NCBI GenBank assembly: GCA_036936605.1
Contig: JAUPFV010000004.1
Location: forward strand, 180,686,807 to 180,750,806
From: Limnanthes douglasii subsp. nivea
Lineage: Eukaryota > Streptophyta > Magnoliopsida > Brassicales > Limnanthaceae
Reading direction: 5' to 3'
Length of the DNA: 64,000 bases
How positions within the stretch are numbered: the stretch's first letter is position 1; each line of letters opens with the position of its first letter. The translations under genes and the position numbers were made by a program. Positions 1 to 12,179 of the stretch are shown piece after piece. Below the pieces are notes generated by a model. It was not told where the DNA came from and ran no database searches. It saw only the letters and a list, made by a program, of their open reading frames with translations.

Positions 1-1451
1 ACAACATCAGGTTTACATCCGCTAACTAACATTTGTGACCAAACAATCTTAGCCTCCCTGAGCTTTCCATCCTCACAAAGGCCATGGATAAGGACGCTAT
101 AGCAAACTTCATTACGAATACATTTTGCCATCTCTTTCCACACCCGTATTGCCTTATGGCTACTACCTGCCTCAAAAAATCCTTTCATCAAAGAGCTATA
201 AGTGTAAGCATTGGGCATGCAATTCCTATCTATCATTTCAGAAAGTAGTTCCTCAGCTTCATCGGGTTTTCCTTTTCGGCACAACCCATCTATAAATGCA
301 CTATAGACAACTGTGTTGGTTTTACAACCTTTTTCCATCATTTCCTTCCACAGCTTCGTTGCATCCTCGATTTTACCTTCCTTGAACAACCCGCTTATAA
401 GAGCAGAGTAGACATATTCAGTGACACTATACCCTCTATCTTCCATTGAAATCAATACTCGAGCCCCATCCAAAGATCTACCTTGCTTAACAAGTCCATT
501 AATAAGTGTTCCGTACGTAACGTCATTAGGGACACATTTACACGATACCATCCGTTCCAAAAGACTTACAGCCTTATCCAACTTTCCTTTGAGACACAAT
601 CCGTGAATAAGAGTGTTGTATGTTACTTCATTTGGAACACACCCTTTCAAGAACATATTGTCTACAAGCTTAGCTGCTCGTGCCAAATCACCCTTTTTAC
701 ACAATCCATTAATCAACACATTGAAGGTGACCGGACTGGGGAAGCAACCCTCAAGTTGCATCTCGTCCAATAAAGCAACTGCCTCTTCCATCCGATCTTC
801 CTTGCACAACCCATCCATCAATGTACAATAACTGTAAACATCAGGCACACATTTTCGAAGGGGCATTTCTCTGAACACCTCGGATGCATCATCAACGGAT
901 CCCAACTTACACAAAGCCTTGATAATCAAATTAAAAGTCAGAGTATTAGGCGCTATATTCATCTTACTTTCATTAAGAACATAATCATAAAACTCCAAAG
1001 CACGACTATAAAGACCCTCTAGTATAATGACGTTCAAAACCGAATTAAACGCCCTAACGCTAGGTCTGCACCGATACTCGTCAACCATCTGGCTGAACAG
1101 TAGGACAGCCTTTTCAGGTAAATGAGCTTTTCCGTAAGCCTTAAACACGAATATAAAACTCTTTTCCCTAAAAACTCTCTTTTCCCTTTTCATTCGTTCC
1201 AAAATCTTCTCAAGAGCCAAAAAGTCCCCAGAATTGGCGAAGTTATCGATGAGTAAAAAAAATGTCGAGTCACCAGACCGATAAGAACCCAACTTGGAGC
1301 CGGACCTGAAGATCTGATCAGGGATTGGGGGTTCTGATGAAAAGTGAGAGAGAAGAGAAAACTTACTTGGAATGGGTGAGAGGCGTTTGCAAATGGAGCA
1401 GGCAAGTGGGTTTGTGTTTATTTGTGACAAGAACTTATGTTGCCTTTTCAT
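1..1451 (-). CDS. EMB1025: P-class pentatricopeptide repeat protein, EMB1025-like, 3' end outside window
   Basis: The reading frame is open on the minus strand from ATG at 1451-1449 to the window edge, about 483 codons, with no stop. The N-terminus (MKRQHKFLSQINTNPLACS) is basic and Ser/Thr/Leu-rich, as in an organelle transit peptide. From about residue 130 on there are back-to-back 35-residue PPR motifs, such as YNTLIHGLCLKGKLDKAVSL and YSVLIHGLCEDGKLREAKIV, with the Pro-Asp or Pro-Asn ends typical of P-class repeats. P-class PPR proteins bind organelle RNA and act in its stability, splicing or translation. From memory, the block FRAYGKAHLPDKAV... of Arabidopsis At4g20090 (EMB1025, needed for embryo development) is matched almost residue for residue by FKAYGKAHLPEKAV here. 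No intron is visible. The C-terminal repeats lie beyond the left edge. Orthology is inferred from recalled similarity; the PPR call is secure. Confidence 0.9.
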   Translation of the reverse strand, partial: MKRQHKFLSQINTNPLACSICKRLSPIPSKFSLLSHFSSEPPIPDQIFRSGSKLGSYRSGDSTFFLLIDNFANSGDFLALEKILERMKREKRVFREKSFIFVFKAYGKAHLPEKAVLLFSQMVDEYRCRPSVRAFNSVLNVIILEGLYSRALEFYDYVLNESKMNIAPNTLTFNLIIKALCKLGSVDDASEVFREMPLRKCVPDVYSYCTLMDGLCKEDRMEEAVALLDEMQLEGCFPSPVTFNVLINGLCKKGDLARAAKLVDNMFLKGCVPNEVTYNTLIHGLCLKGKLDKAVSLLERMVSCKCVPNDVTYGTLINGLVKQGRSLDGARVLISMEDRGYSVTEYVYSALISGLFKEGKIEDATKLWKEMMEKGCKTNTVVYSAFIDGLCRKGKPDEAEELLSEMIDRNCMPNAYTYSSLMKGFFEAGSSHKAIRVWKEMAKCIRNEVCYSVLIHGLCEDGKLREAKIVWSQMLVSGCKPDV

Positions 1452-2229
1452 CGAACCTGTCTGTGTAAATACAGAAAACACGAGACGGGGTTTTGGGAGG
1501 GTTTTCAGTTTTGTGAGGGTTGAAAAAGAATACATCAAACGTCTTACACACAAAAAGGTAACATGAAAATGGCCTCAAATTCATTTCGTACCATATCATT
1601 CAAAAAACAATTCCGACTAAAAATATCGCCAAATTAATAAAAACATTCAGCTCTATGATTGACACGATTTCGCATAACCTATCCCATTGTTAATCACGAT
1701 ATTTCTTTTCCGAAATCGTGATATATCCGACCCCAACATCTTCCAACAGTGGGAATATCTTGATTTTTAATTTTTTATAAGATAAATGGTGAGTTGTGGG
1801 TTTGTTTTGGGTTTGAAAAAGAAATTTCAATATCCATCCAAATCTAACTCATGTTATTCTAACATTAATAATAAACAGTTTTGTTTGGAGTTTTTTTTAT
1901 GGACGAAAGATATTGAAACAATTTCTATTGCGAGTTTTCAAATCTTACCTACGAACTTTAAACTTCTAAAACATAGTAAGATATTTGTTTGAGCTCTTTC
2001 CTAACATTAGTTTGAGATTTGTTCTTTAATCTAATCATTTGCTTTTTTTTTAGTGTTTTTTTGTTTGAGATATGTTTTTCTAAACTGATTTTTTTTTATT
2101 ATATTAAAAATAGATTTATTGAAATGAAAAGATATAAAATTGTTTTAGAATTACATGCGCCAAAATAAGAGAAAAAATGTTAACGCTAGAGTCAAATTTA
2201 ATTAGACAAAATACAAGAAGCTGAAGCAT
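1452..2229. other. AT-rich intergenic DNA upstream of the PPR gene
   Basis: This is the 5' flank of the PPR gene on the minus strand, so its promoter should lie here. The DNA has many T and A runs. Short ORFs at 1372-1566 and 1786-1992 show no recognisable domain. No clear TATA box, RNA gene or transposon end was identified. Confidence 0.4.
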
Positions 2230-2438
2230 CCATTCAACATTTCGATTTGAGTTTTTTTAACCTGGCAAATGATTCAAGAAAGAGCAAGCACTCTTGATGA
2301 ATATTAGAGATTGTAAATAGGGAGATGCGGACTTGATGAAGAGCTGAGCTGTGCATGAGGTTGTCCCAGTAGATTTTTTATTGTCTGAAATTCACCCGCA
2401 ACTTGCAAAAAATGGAGTCCTAATGTATGTGAGATTTT

Positions 2439-3146
2439 TTATGTTAAGCCCTCTTTCAGCAAAGGTCTTATATATAGTAGACCATGTAGACCAGTGAATC
2501 TTTTGATCATTAGTAGATAAGCCCCAAAGAAACTTGTTGAAAGTTTTTTAAAATCTGTTGATGATGTTAATAGGTAAGTAACAGCTCTGAACCCAATACG
2601 TAAGAATTTCCATAAGCACAAAATTGATAAGAATGAGTCTTCCACCATAAGATATGTGCTTGTTCTCCCTGTCTTTAATTTTGTTGTTGATTTTATTTGA
2701 GAGAAAGTTGTAGTTACTGGACTTGTTGTTAGTTCTTAGAGTAATGATCATATATTTTATAGGAAGAAAGTCAGAACTAAATCCAATTTGGTGAATGAGA
2801 ATAAATAGTCTATTGTTGAGAGATCTAGTAAAAGTGATAATCTCGGTCTTGTCTTTATTAATGACTTGACTTGAGACTTCTTGATATTTTTTAAGAAACC
2901 TGCTAAGATTATCAATAAATGTGCTAAGACCATTAGTAAAAATGAGGAGATCGTATGCAAATGCTAAACAAGGAACGATAAAGTCTGTTTCAGAAGCATA
3001 TTTCATGGTTTTGTTAGAGTTGAGAAGCTTAGCTAACCGTCTTAATGGAACCTCCTCACCAATTATAAAGATACTAGGGGGAAGAGGGTCTCTCTGTCTC
3101 AAGCCTCTTTTGGTGTTGAAGTAACCTATAACATTTCCATTAATTA

Positions 3147-3182
<36 letters not shown>

Positions 3183-5047
3183 AGACTTACTTAACTTGGT
3201 TATAAGATTGACAAAGTTAAGAGAGAAACCAAATGATAACAACACTTTAAGAATGAAGGCATCAGATATTTTGTCAAATGCTTTTGACATGTCAATTTGG
3301 ATCATGATATTGCCAGACCTTGTTATCCTATTGAAATCGTGAACAAGCTTTAACAATCAAAATGTTATCATCAATTTATTTTTTTAACAAAGCCACCTCG
3401 AACTTCAAATATTATTTTGGGAAGAAGATCAATGAGCCTATTGTTAATAATTTTAGACATAATTCTGTTAAGTAATGTGCAAAAGCTAATGGGTCTAAAA
3501 TCCTTCCAATTTGTAGGGTTGCTGGTATTAGGGATTAAACACAAACCTGTGGCCATAATTTCTTGACGAATATTGTGGCCAAGCATTAATAATGATATGG
3601 CAAGACAGAGGTCATTCTTGATGATGTTCCAACAAGTCTTGAAGATAAACTACTGAAGCCATCCATACTAGCTACACTTGAAGGGTTGAGGTTGTTAATG
3701 ATGGTATAGATCTCATCTTCAAAGGGATGAGACGAAAGTAAGTCATTTTCCTTCTTAGTTATCAGTTTGGGAATGTTATTAAAAATATTATTTTGCATTA
3801 TGTTGATTTCTTCCTCCTTACTTGAATAAGGATAACTGGTATAAATATCTTTGAAATAAGCTTCAACAGTTTGACCAATCAAATTGTTGTACAAAATTCA
3901 GTATTCTCCCACTTTGATGTTGTTTATAAAAAAATTTCTTCTCTTATTAGATACATATAAATGATAAGTCTTAGTGTTTCTGTTATTTTCCTTAAGCCAA
4001 TTAGGATAGCATTTTTTTTACCAATAGGACTCTTCCATCCTTAAGGTTTGAAGGTAGAGAGCATTTGCTTTAGCAAGATCCATTTTAGTGACCAAAATAT
4101 TAGATTCCTGATGCTCCATCTTAGATGTCTTGACAACCTCTTCTGTTACCTGTACTTTATCAAATATGTTACCAAAATAAGTTTTATTCCATACCTCAAG
4201 TCCTTCATTTAGTCTTCTGAGTTTGTGCCAAAAAATATAAAGAGGATAACATTCAATACTTTACTTCTAGTTGTTTTCTATAAAAGTTAAGAATTCATTA
4301 TTCGTTGTCCACATGATTAAGAATTTAAAGCTTTTATTAGTATTATGATTATCTTTAGCTATAACAATACACAAAGGAGCATGGTCTAAACATGTTCTAG
4401 TCATGTGAGTAACTTTAGTAACATTAAAATATTCAGACCAAGCATTGTTATAAAGTGTCCAAACGCTTCCATTTGGAGTTGTTGGACCAAGTGAATTTGG
4501 AGCTAACATAACCATCATCTACTAGTTGACAATCTCTTATAACATCATTAAATTCTTCTGAACTATTGTAGCAAAAGGTTGAGCAACCAATCTGCTCATT
4601 TATAGATGTAACTATATTGAAATCACCCAAGATCAGTCATTCCTTAGTGCGGTTAGAGACATTCCTTAGAGTATTCCAAAGGTATATCATGTTTAATATT
4701 TGAAACTTAGCATAGAAAATTATTAATAATAATTTTTTTTATCTAAACCAACATAAGAGATATCAATATGTAGCATTGAGGACGGTCAAGTGAGATATTA
4801 ACAGAAAAGTCTTCACTCCAAAAAAACCAAATTTTATTTGAAGAATTAATAGTAACATTTTTGAAACCAATATTTGAGGCAGTATTTTGCAGGTTACTTG
4901 AATTGATGAGAGGCTATGGAATGAAAACCATCTTGAACTTTTCTTTCTGATCGAAGTTTTATTCCTCATTCTTCGAATATTCCAACTAAGTATTTTGATC
5001 ATCTTTAGATGAAGAGTGGTAGGTTTGTTAGCCCTAGAAAATTTCAA
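2439..5047 (-). pseudogene. LINE ORF2 remnant (endonuclease and reverse transcriptase)
   Basis: Fragments in order on the minus strand: endonuclease start MIKILSWNIRRMRNKT (from 5002), GDFNIVTSINEQIG (about 4625), TWSNNSKWKRLD, LDHAPLCIVIAKD (about 4390), linker (3586-3894), RT segments NWKDFRPISFCTLLNRIMSK (3371-3586), IQIDMSKAFDKISDAFI (3144-3356) and RQRDPLPPSIFIIGEE (from 3102). The catalytic AFADD box is AFAYD at about 2960, so the first catalytic Asp is Tyr. Several frameshifts and stops separate the pieces. It would encode an apurinic-type endonuclease plus RT for target-primed reverse transcription if intact. Confidence 0.8.
3150..3179. repeat. (AT)n microsatellite
   Basis: An uninterrupted AT dinucleotide run of about 30 bp lies inside the decayed LINE reverse-transcriptase region. 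It separates the two RT blocks. Confidence 0.9.
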
Positions 5048-5089
5048 GGATTTGATAATAAGAATGTTAGGTTTTCTCTTTTTTTGGCA

Positions 5090-6255
5090 TCTTTAAGTTT
5101 TTTATTATTTTCAGGATTGGGGAAGATTGCAAACTTCCAATATTGTCTTGTATTGGAGTAACATTTCCAGAAATTAAGTTTTCATATTCTTGAGAGGTAG
5201 ATCGATTATATCCATAATCCAGGGTTTGAATGACTTAAATTATTTCCTAAGCATCAGGGGATTTAGGAACATGAAATTGAGAACTTTTCTAAAGTTGGAT
5301 ATATTAGGGGACTTAGACTTAGTGGCTGAGCTGTTCAATGTAAGAAACCTCTTTTGTAGACTGATTCTCTTTGCATTGTTTGTCAAACATTCTTGAATAT
5401 GTGTTTTGATTAGGAATAATCACCATATATTTAACTATATGATGATTATTATCTTTGATTTTAGAGATCTTGTAGTCATGAGAGTCATCTAATATGTCAT
5501 CCTTAGTAACATTGTTCATGTTTTTGTTTTGCTGAGCATTTCTAATATTCTTCTTGCAAGATTCAACGCTATCACCAAGATGGAAACACTTTTGGCAGTA
5601 TTTAAGAATGTCTTTATAACTAATGTTTATCCAACATCCTTGATTATCACCAAATCTAACCCATATATGATGTTGGAGTTTTATGAAAACATCTATTTCT
5701 TCCTAGGTATAATATGAGTTGTCTCTGTTTTTCTTTGAGATTCTGATCTTAAGAGGGTTTCCTATAGTAGATGCTATAGTTTGAATTAGACTTTCGTTAT
5801 AGAGATATTCTGACATTTTTTTTCAATCCTAATCCATACAGCGGCGGTTGAACTTTCACACTTAGGATTTCAATCAGCATTCCACTTTAACAGCCTCATT
5901 GATGATTCCCCCACCGTCCATATATTTATGGACCAAATTTTGCAAAGATCAGCCTTTAAATCAAAATCCAACAAGATGTGCCTAGAGTCATGACTGCGAT
6001 GTTGTATTCTCCAGTTAGTTTCAGAGAGTTCAAGAATTGATTGAGAACTTTCTTTTTGGGTAAACCTTGCGAGAATTTTCCGATTAATGTATATCTTGTA
6101 GAAATAATTAACTTATCTTTATCCTTTTGCATTAACTGAATAGAGACGTGATCTAATTTCTCGTCCACACTAATAGGTTTGAAGTCATATTGAGAATTAA
6201 TTTTCCTTAAAGTATCAACAAATGATAAAGTTTCTTGTTGATTTTTTGATGCCAT
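5090..6255 (-). pseudogene. LINE ORF1 remnant (DUF4283-like, zinc knuckle)
   Basis: The first 99 codons, from ATG 6255, are open (MASKNQQETLSFVDTLRK). Their middle, LIGKFSQGLPKKKVLNQFLN, corresponds to LIVKFNEGIPKKQSFQSFLE in the better-preserved LINE ORF1 at 46480-47751. This is the DUF4283-type segment of plant LINE and gag-like proteins. After frameshifts, a zinc-knuckle relic reading CQKCFHLGDSVESC is seen around 5557-5600. The His of the C-x2-C-x4-H-x4-C pattern is Asp here, so metal binding is probably lost. The rest of the frame is interrupted. Confidence 0.7.
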
Positions 6256-7639
6256 TGTTACATTTAAATTTCTTGTAGTGACATTATTTGTTTATGTTTG
6301 CAATGGTTCTTGATGGTTGTTTGAAGGATGGAGATCAGGGAAATCTTCAAGGAGGAAGGTTGGATTGTGGTAGGTAACCACCATAACTGGATCAGGTCTT
6401 TGCATTAAAGAGAAGAAGGTTTGAAGGAGAAAACTAAGATAAGAAGAGGGAGGAAGAATTGGTGTCTACAATTCTTGGAGCTTTCTTGGAGAGCAAGAAA
6501 ATCATCAGTTTTCGTACTCCAGTAGTGTTCTAAATGATTATAACCTTTAAAATGGAAACCTACACATACAAAATTTATAAATCCTAATAATAATAAATAT
6601 ATAATATAAGGAAATGACACCCTAAGTACGTACTCACAAACTTTATTATCATCAAATACCCCAATTGTTATCTATGCTTACTTAACACCCATCTCACAAT
6701 AATAACTCCCACTAAATATCTATTAATTTATTAATAACCACACTATCCTTTATTAACTATATAAACAATTTTTTGAGAGACTAATTTTTTCAGTTATTAT
6801 TTAGAACACTTGAATTCTTGAAATCACCCACATCCAACCTCTTCCTAACCTAACTAAAAACCCGATTTTCAAAAAAATTGTTTCTTGAAAAAATAATTTA
6901 TAGTGATGATTAAGGTTGACTTCCATACTATCTACAAAGTACGAGGTTAGTTCATGATCGATATTCAGGCCACCGTTAGGCTCCTGCTAAGAATAAGCGT
7001 ATAAATAGAAGCTTCTTGATCTCAACTATTATTTGATCTCCGTTTGTTGTTTTCGGCCAGGTTAATCCTTTATCCAGGTTGTTTTATCGAAATATATACA
7101 AATCCTGGTTGTTATTCATTCTGGTGATTGTTCGTAGTATAGGTAGAATATACTTCTGTCCTATTTTTTGTTTTTCCCGGTGAGAGTTTTCAACCTAAAA
7201 GATTTCATATTTCTATGTTGATTCCTTAGTTATATGTGTATTTAATTCATGTATTATACTTACTGTTGTTGTAGTTTACTCTATAGAAGCCTGTATATAA
7301 GTTTTAATTTTTTAGGTTGATGATGCATTTGGTATAGTAGAGGATGTGTTTTTCGATATATTTAAGGCATGTTAGTTAGTGCACTCACTAAGCAAGATTG
7401 GTGTATGTATGTGACCATGTGATTTATTTGTATCACGAAGTGGTCATGCGATTCAGGATCACGTTAGATTACTAACTGATGTTTTGGATTTTTATAGTTA
7501 TGACCACTCGATTTTCATATACTAACAACATATATATTTTACCTCACTATCGCGCAACTTGTCCAACGTTCCCCACTATTTATAGCATCTAGGTATCATG
7601 TCGGGCATGTCTAGATCAATGCCTAAATTAGTGTTCTCC
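6256..7639. other. AT-rich interval without a recognisable gene
   Basis: The part nearest 6256 is probably the LINE 5' leader. A TATA-like string occurs near 7000. The minus-strand ORF at 6405-6620 has no domain-like features. No RNA gene or transposon end could be supported. Confidence 0.4.
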
Positions 7640-8525
7640 ATAATGAATGGTTGCAAAAAATAAATCTAATTATATTTACCGCAAATTAAGTATACCAACA
7701 TATCAATATGGGGAATCATACTCACAAATAAAACTGCAACGCAACCAATAACTCGATTGGGTGCCTTTCTCTTAAACACTTTTTTAACGACCGACGAAGT
7801 TTCTCAACGATTGCTCCGAACCAATAGTAGTCGTTTCTTTTCAACATGTCTTCTACGTAAAACACCAATGTTCAACCCATTATATCGTCGGATACTAAGT
7901 AAAACAGGGTTCCGGATATGAACAAAATCAGAAGTCGCGCAACATCCTTCGCGACTTCCTCCTCACCATCCTTTATTGCCTTCTCTATACCTTGTTGTAA
8001 TAAATTGGAAACCATGCTAGATTAGTGAAAAATCTAAAACTAACATTTAACATACCTAGAGATGAAATTACTTTTATAAATGTATTAGATACTGATTTTG
8101 GATTTGTTGGTCCGCTTTTTCTAGCCCGTTGACTCAAGAAATATTTTTTCATCAACCTTGAATCGCTCTCCGCCCCATCTACAAATTGACCAATGAAGGC
8201 TCCTTCTTTGTTCATAAGTATTTCTTATGGTCTGTGTTTCAACACAAATATATCTTTCACATCTTTTGTAGTCAGTTTCACTAGCTTTGAGCCTATTATA
8301 AAAGCCTTGTCCTTCACCGAATACGTCTTCACAACCTCCTCTATCAATTTATAATACTTTTCATGGGAAAATCTTCGTTGCATAGCTTGAATAACGCTTT
8401 TGAAATGTATAGAATGAAGTTTCTTTCGTTGCCTCAATGTGTTTAATCATAATTATATTATTCTTCAACAGGTTTAGTATGCTAACTAAACCCGACCTGT
8501 AAAAACTTCCTTTGGCCATCATTTC
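7640..8525 (-). pseudogene. Broken gene of plant mobile domain / DUF1985-Ulp1-associated type
   Basis: Minus-strand coding-like blocks follow one another. The first, around 8437-8230, includes FIIGSKLVKLTTKDVKDIF. The second is 8215-8050 (MNKEGAFIGQFVDGAESDS...). The third, about 7985-7740, includes EEVAKDVARLLILFISGTLF, then MG-stop-TLVF and, after a shift of frame, YVEDMLKRNDYYWFGAIVEK. The pattern (a lead block ending in LT-x-DV-x-IF-x-L, then a hydrophobic LLxLFxxGxLF block, then YxEDL...YDWxGA) is what I recall from plant proteins annotated as DUF1985 or Ulp1-protease-associated, often carried by Mutator-like elements. A TGA within the third block (Trp position) and a one-base frameshift mark it as a pseudogene. 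Family assignment is inference from pattern memory. Confidence 0.45.
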
Positions 8526-10129
8526 CCCTGCAACCAAAACATATTACTGTTTAATTATAGTTAACCACCAAACACAAAACTAATGAATCTCACCTGCGAT
8601 TTATTAGTCCCATCAATAAATCCAACTACATGTACCCACAATGATGCGATTGTAGACCAAATCAAACAACAACGTAGACTATTACATAAGTGGATTTAAA
8701 CACGATGCAAAATACATTCTCTCAACTTAAAAAATATGTGATTTACCCTATAAAAATACATGTACGTGACCATAACTGAATAAACAATGCTCCACTGGAA
8801 TGCAGAAAAACCCTAACAATAACACAATAATAGATAATCGCGACAACGAATGTAGAACAAGACTCGATACAGTTGTTCTAATCTTCCAATTAGGATAACA
8901 CTAAAACTACGAAGAAACATATAACCCAGACAATCCATAAACATAAGTTTGCAGATAATTCGGCTTCAAACCTCTTCATACCCCAACCAAATGAACCTTT
9001 TATCAACACTTTATAAACAATTTCTTAACAGAAGTACGCTACTTTTACTTAACAATTTCAAAAGAAGTACCGATATTTATCTTTTAAATATATAAAAGTG
9101 AAATCGGGGTCGTTTGGTACTCGTTGGTAAACAATAATAAGCCACCTAAGTTGTCTATCGCTTCCCTGAAATTTTAACGGTACCGGTTCTTGTTCGCCGG
9201 AAAAGCCAAACGTTTGGCCTTCTAAGACGGGTAACGGGGTTCATTCAAGGGTTTATTGTTTAAACTTTGGTTTCTGATTTTGGGAGGGAATTATTGAACC
9301 CCAAATCTACCTCAAAAGGTGATAAAAACTCACTCCCAACCTAAATTAACTTATTTATACCTCAGAGGTATTTTGGTCTACTTTGAATGGTTGGGTAGTC
9401 ATTCGTACTATCCATTTTTAGGTTCTAGACAGTAGTCATATACTTGAGAGTATATTTATGAGTACGTTTCTCTATAATATATTATATTTTATAAATTTTT
9501 AAATTTTATTCAAAATATTGAATTTGCTATTTTTGTTGTTTGGGATTTTTGTATTTATAATTTTTCTTTTTGTTAATTTTATGGGTAATCAAGATTAAGA
9601 ATTATGTTAAGTTATTTTATATTTAATAAATTTATAATTTAAATTAAATAAATTTTAAAAATGGATTTTGTACCATTCAAGACCTAAAAACAAAAGTATT
9701 ATTCACTTACTACTCATATTTTCATGTACCTCTCATAAAGAGCCCATTTTACTAAACTATTTACCATTCAACACCCAATAATATCCTAAATATCCTCAGT
9801 TAATTCTATAAAAAAATTACCAATTTTTTACTTAAACTTTTTTCCCATGATTTTTCTCTCTCTAGTTTTAGGATCATCAACAACGATTCAACTTCCTTTC
9901 AATTGTTTATTTTTTCTTTTGTTTTCGTATGAGTTTGCTTATGTTTTATTTAACTTCGACCTTTGATTTTGGACTTCTATTTAGGTAAGTTAATTTTTCT
10001 GTTTATGTAACTCGAATTTTGATTGTGTTTTTAATTTCTCTTTAGGTAACTTGATTTTTTGTTTATGATTTTATAGTTTAAATGTTATATTTAAGTAAGG
10101 TTTGTGTTTCTAGAAAATTTGGTTCGGGA
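8526..10129. other. AT-rich interval without a recognisable gene
   Basis: No ORF with domain-like content, no RNA gene and no clear transposon end was found. The segment around 9100-9440 is less AT-rich than its flanks. Weakly similar strings near 6625 and 9460, in opposite orientation, were considered as terminal repeats and not accepted. Confidence 0.35.
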
Positions 10130-10341
10130 AAGAGTTTACAACGTAAACGAAGGAGATGAAGTTTGGAAGATGCAAAACATTTTTACTTTAAGTACTGATA
10201 GACGCGAAACATGATAGATGAGAAGATGCGAAACATTTTGGACCGGTAGATGAGAAACCAGACCAACTATGACAGATGCTAGATGCTAGATGTGAAACCA
10301 TGAATATGATAGATGTGAAACCATATAATAAGAAACCGGTG

Positions 10342-10391
<50 letters not shown>

Positions 10392-11245
10392 AAATCAAAA
10401 CATATCATAATGGGTCCAGACTTGTTCGTCTTAAAAAAATAAAACCAATGGTATTTTTGGATTTTTTTTCGAGTTACAGTTTAAAAGATACGAACTTTTA
10501 AAACTTTAATTTTTACAGTGTAAACGAAGAAGACGACTGCTACGAAAAAGATGCGAAACCTTTTTTTTTGCTAGATGCAAAACCATTCTAATTTTTGTAC
10601 TCCTAGATGCGAGACCATGCAACTTTGATAAATTCTAAATGCGAAACCAAATCAACTATGATATATGAGAAACCATTCCAGCTATGACATATACTAGATG
10701 CTAGATGCAAAACGAGGCATATGATAGATGCGAAACCATATAATGAGAAACTATTGTAAAATATATATTTTTTAAAATAAATTCAAAACATATCATTATC
10801 GGATCTAGTTTTCTTTGTCTTGAAAAAACCAATGGTATTTTGGGATTTTTTTTTCGAGTTATGGTTTAAAAGATACAAACTTTTAAATTTTTAGTTTTTT
10901 TATAGTGGAGACGAAGAAGACGACTGTTACGAAGAAGATGCAAAACCTTTTTTTTCTAGATGCGAAACCATGCAACTATGATAGATGCTAGATGTAAAAC
11001 TAGACCAACTATGATAGATGAGAAACTATGCCAACTATGATAGATGCTAGATGCGAAACCAGACATATGATAGATGCAAAACCATATAATGAGAAACCAG
11101 TGTAAAATATAATTGTTTTTTAAAAAATAAAAATAAATCATGAATGAATATAGTTTTGTTCGTCTTATAAAAACAAAACAAAACGTATTTTCGGATTTTT
11201 TTCCAATTACGGTTTAAAAGATATCAACCTTTAAAACTTTAAATT
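10130..11245. repeat. Tandem repeat, ~380-bp period, three copies, with nested GATGCGAAACC motif
   Basis: Three head-to-tail units start near 10137, 10516 and 10902. Each opens with a GTAAACGAAGAAGACGACTG-like string. It continues with several copies of a short motif TAGATGCGAAACCA (variants with GCAAAACC), and closes with CAAAACATATCAT, a CCAATGGTATTTT-like part and GGTTTAAAAGATACAAACTT. Unit spacing is about 379 and 386 bp. Copy 1 carries an (AT)n expansion at 10344-10386. Unit divergence shows this is not a recent array. It begins where homology of the adjacent old Tat element to integrase stops, so it may belong to that element's 3' region. Confidence 0.75.
10344..10386. repeat. (AT)n microsatellite
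   Basis: About 43 bp of AT dinucleotides lie within the first unit of the ~380-bp tandem repeat. Confidence 0.9.
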
Positions 11246-11305
11246 AAAAAATAAAGAAAAGAGAATCTGTACACGTGTTTGCTGGATTTTATATATAAGG
11301 GTATT

Positions 11306-12154
11306 TTAGGTATAAAGTTTGTTAATTGTTTTTAGAATTTCCTCAGAATAGTCTCGTACTCTATAAGATAGAAGTGTTAATTCCGTTTTGCTTACCACAT
11401 CCATCCCATATACCAAAGCAAGATGATTTTCTTGAGTTATTGTTCGAGGCGTTATGTTATTGGCCCATAACACATCTTGAAGATAATTAGGCCATTTTAC
11501 AGCAGATGCTTCCAAATGTTTCTTAAAACCATCTAAGATAGCTCTATTAGTAACCTCACTTGGCCATTTTACATCTTTTGCTTGTGTTCCTCACAAAGGT
11601 TCGGATTCTTCCCATTTTAAAAATTAATCAATCACAACTATAATTGTTTATCTTCCTCTCGAAGCCATATGCAGTAGACCCACTATATCCAAACCCCATA
11701 TGTCAAAATAAAGCACTCAGGAAATTAAGTCTAGGGGCCCAAATGGTATGTGAATGGAATTTGCAAATATTTGACAAGTCTCATAACTTCGAACCATTGT
11801 TTTAGAATCATTATGGAAGGCCAATAATATCCTAACAATAAAATTATTCTTGTTAAAGCCTTAAACCAATATTGAGGTGAGCCTTCTCCATCATGCAGTT
11901 CAGACAAAATTATTTTTTAGATTAATTTTATCTAAACATCTCAACAATGGTCGACTTAAAGATTTCTTATACATAATTATTGCAAGTACTGTGTACCCAT
12001 GCGCTCTAAATCTCAATCGTTGAGTTACTTTTTTATTAAGGGGCAATGTACATTTAAGTGAAAATTCTCTTAGATCAAACCTCCAACCTCTTTGTTCATC
12101 CTCGATAAACACCAATACTTCATCGAAATACTGACATTGCTCAGATTTCATCAT
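11306..12154 (-). pseudogene. E0 integrase remnant, C-terminus missing
   Basis: 12154-11900 covers the inter-domain segment before integrase (GWRFDLREFSLKCTLPLNKK, LLRCLDKINLK). 11515-11306 reads KWPNYLQDVLWANNITPRTI and ALVYGMDVVSKTELTLLSYR, matching KWPDYLQEVLWAYRTTPRTA of E2. Between them the zinc-binding and catalytic core is present only as broken fragments. The frame ends at 11306, so the last ~100 residues and the 3' end of the element are absent. Confidence 0.75.
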
Positions 12155-12179
12155 TATGGATGGACTATCCTGTAATAAA

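Larger units (their letters stand above)
2230..6255 (-). mobile_element. Decayed L1-like LINE (LINE-1 of window), minus strand
   Basis: Read right to left, the order is ORF1 (DUF4283-like RNA-binding domain, CCHC remnant), then ORF2 with endonuclease and reverse transcriptase, as in plant L1-like elements. Both frames are broken many times and the RNase H region found in the second LINE of this window is not recognisable. Ends are approximate: ORF1 begins at ATG 6255-6253; the 3' limit is set where homology fades. No target-site duplication was found. An (AT)n run at 3150-3179 interrupts the RT region. The number of breaks implies an old insertion. Confidence 0.75.

Noticed and set aside
6600..9490. 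Possible terminal inverted repeats of a Mutator-like element around 6625 and 9460
   Set aside because: Only a short GTACTCA-type similarity is visible, with no long arms or 9-bp duplication.
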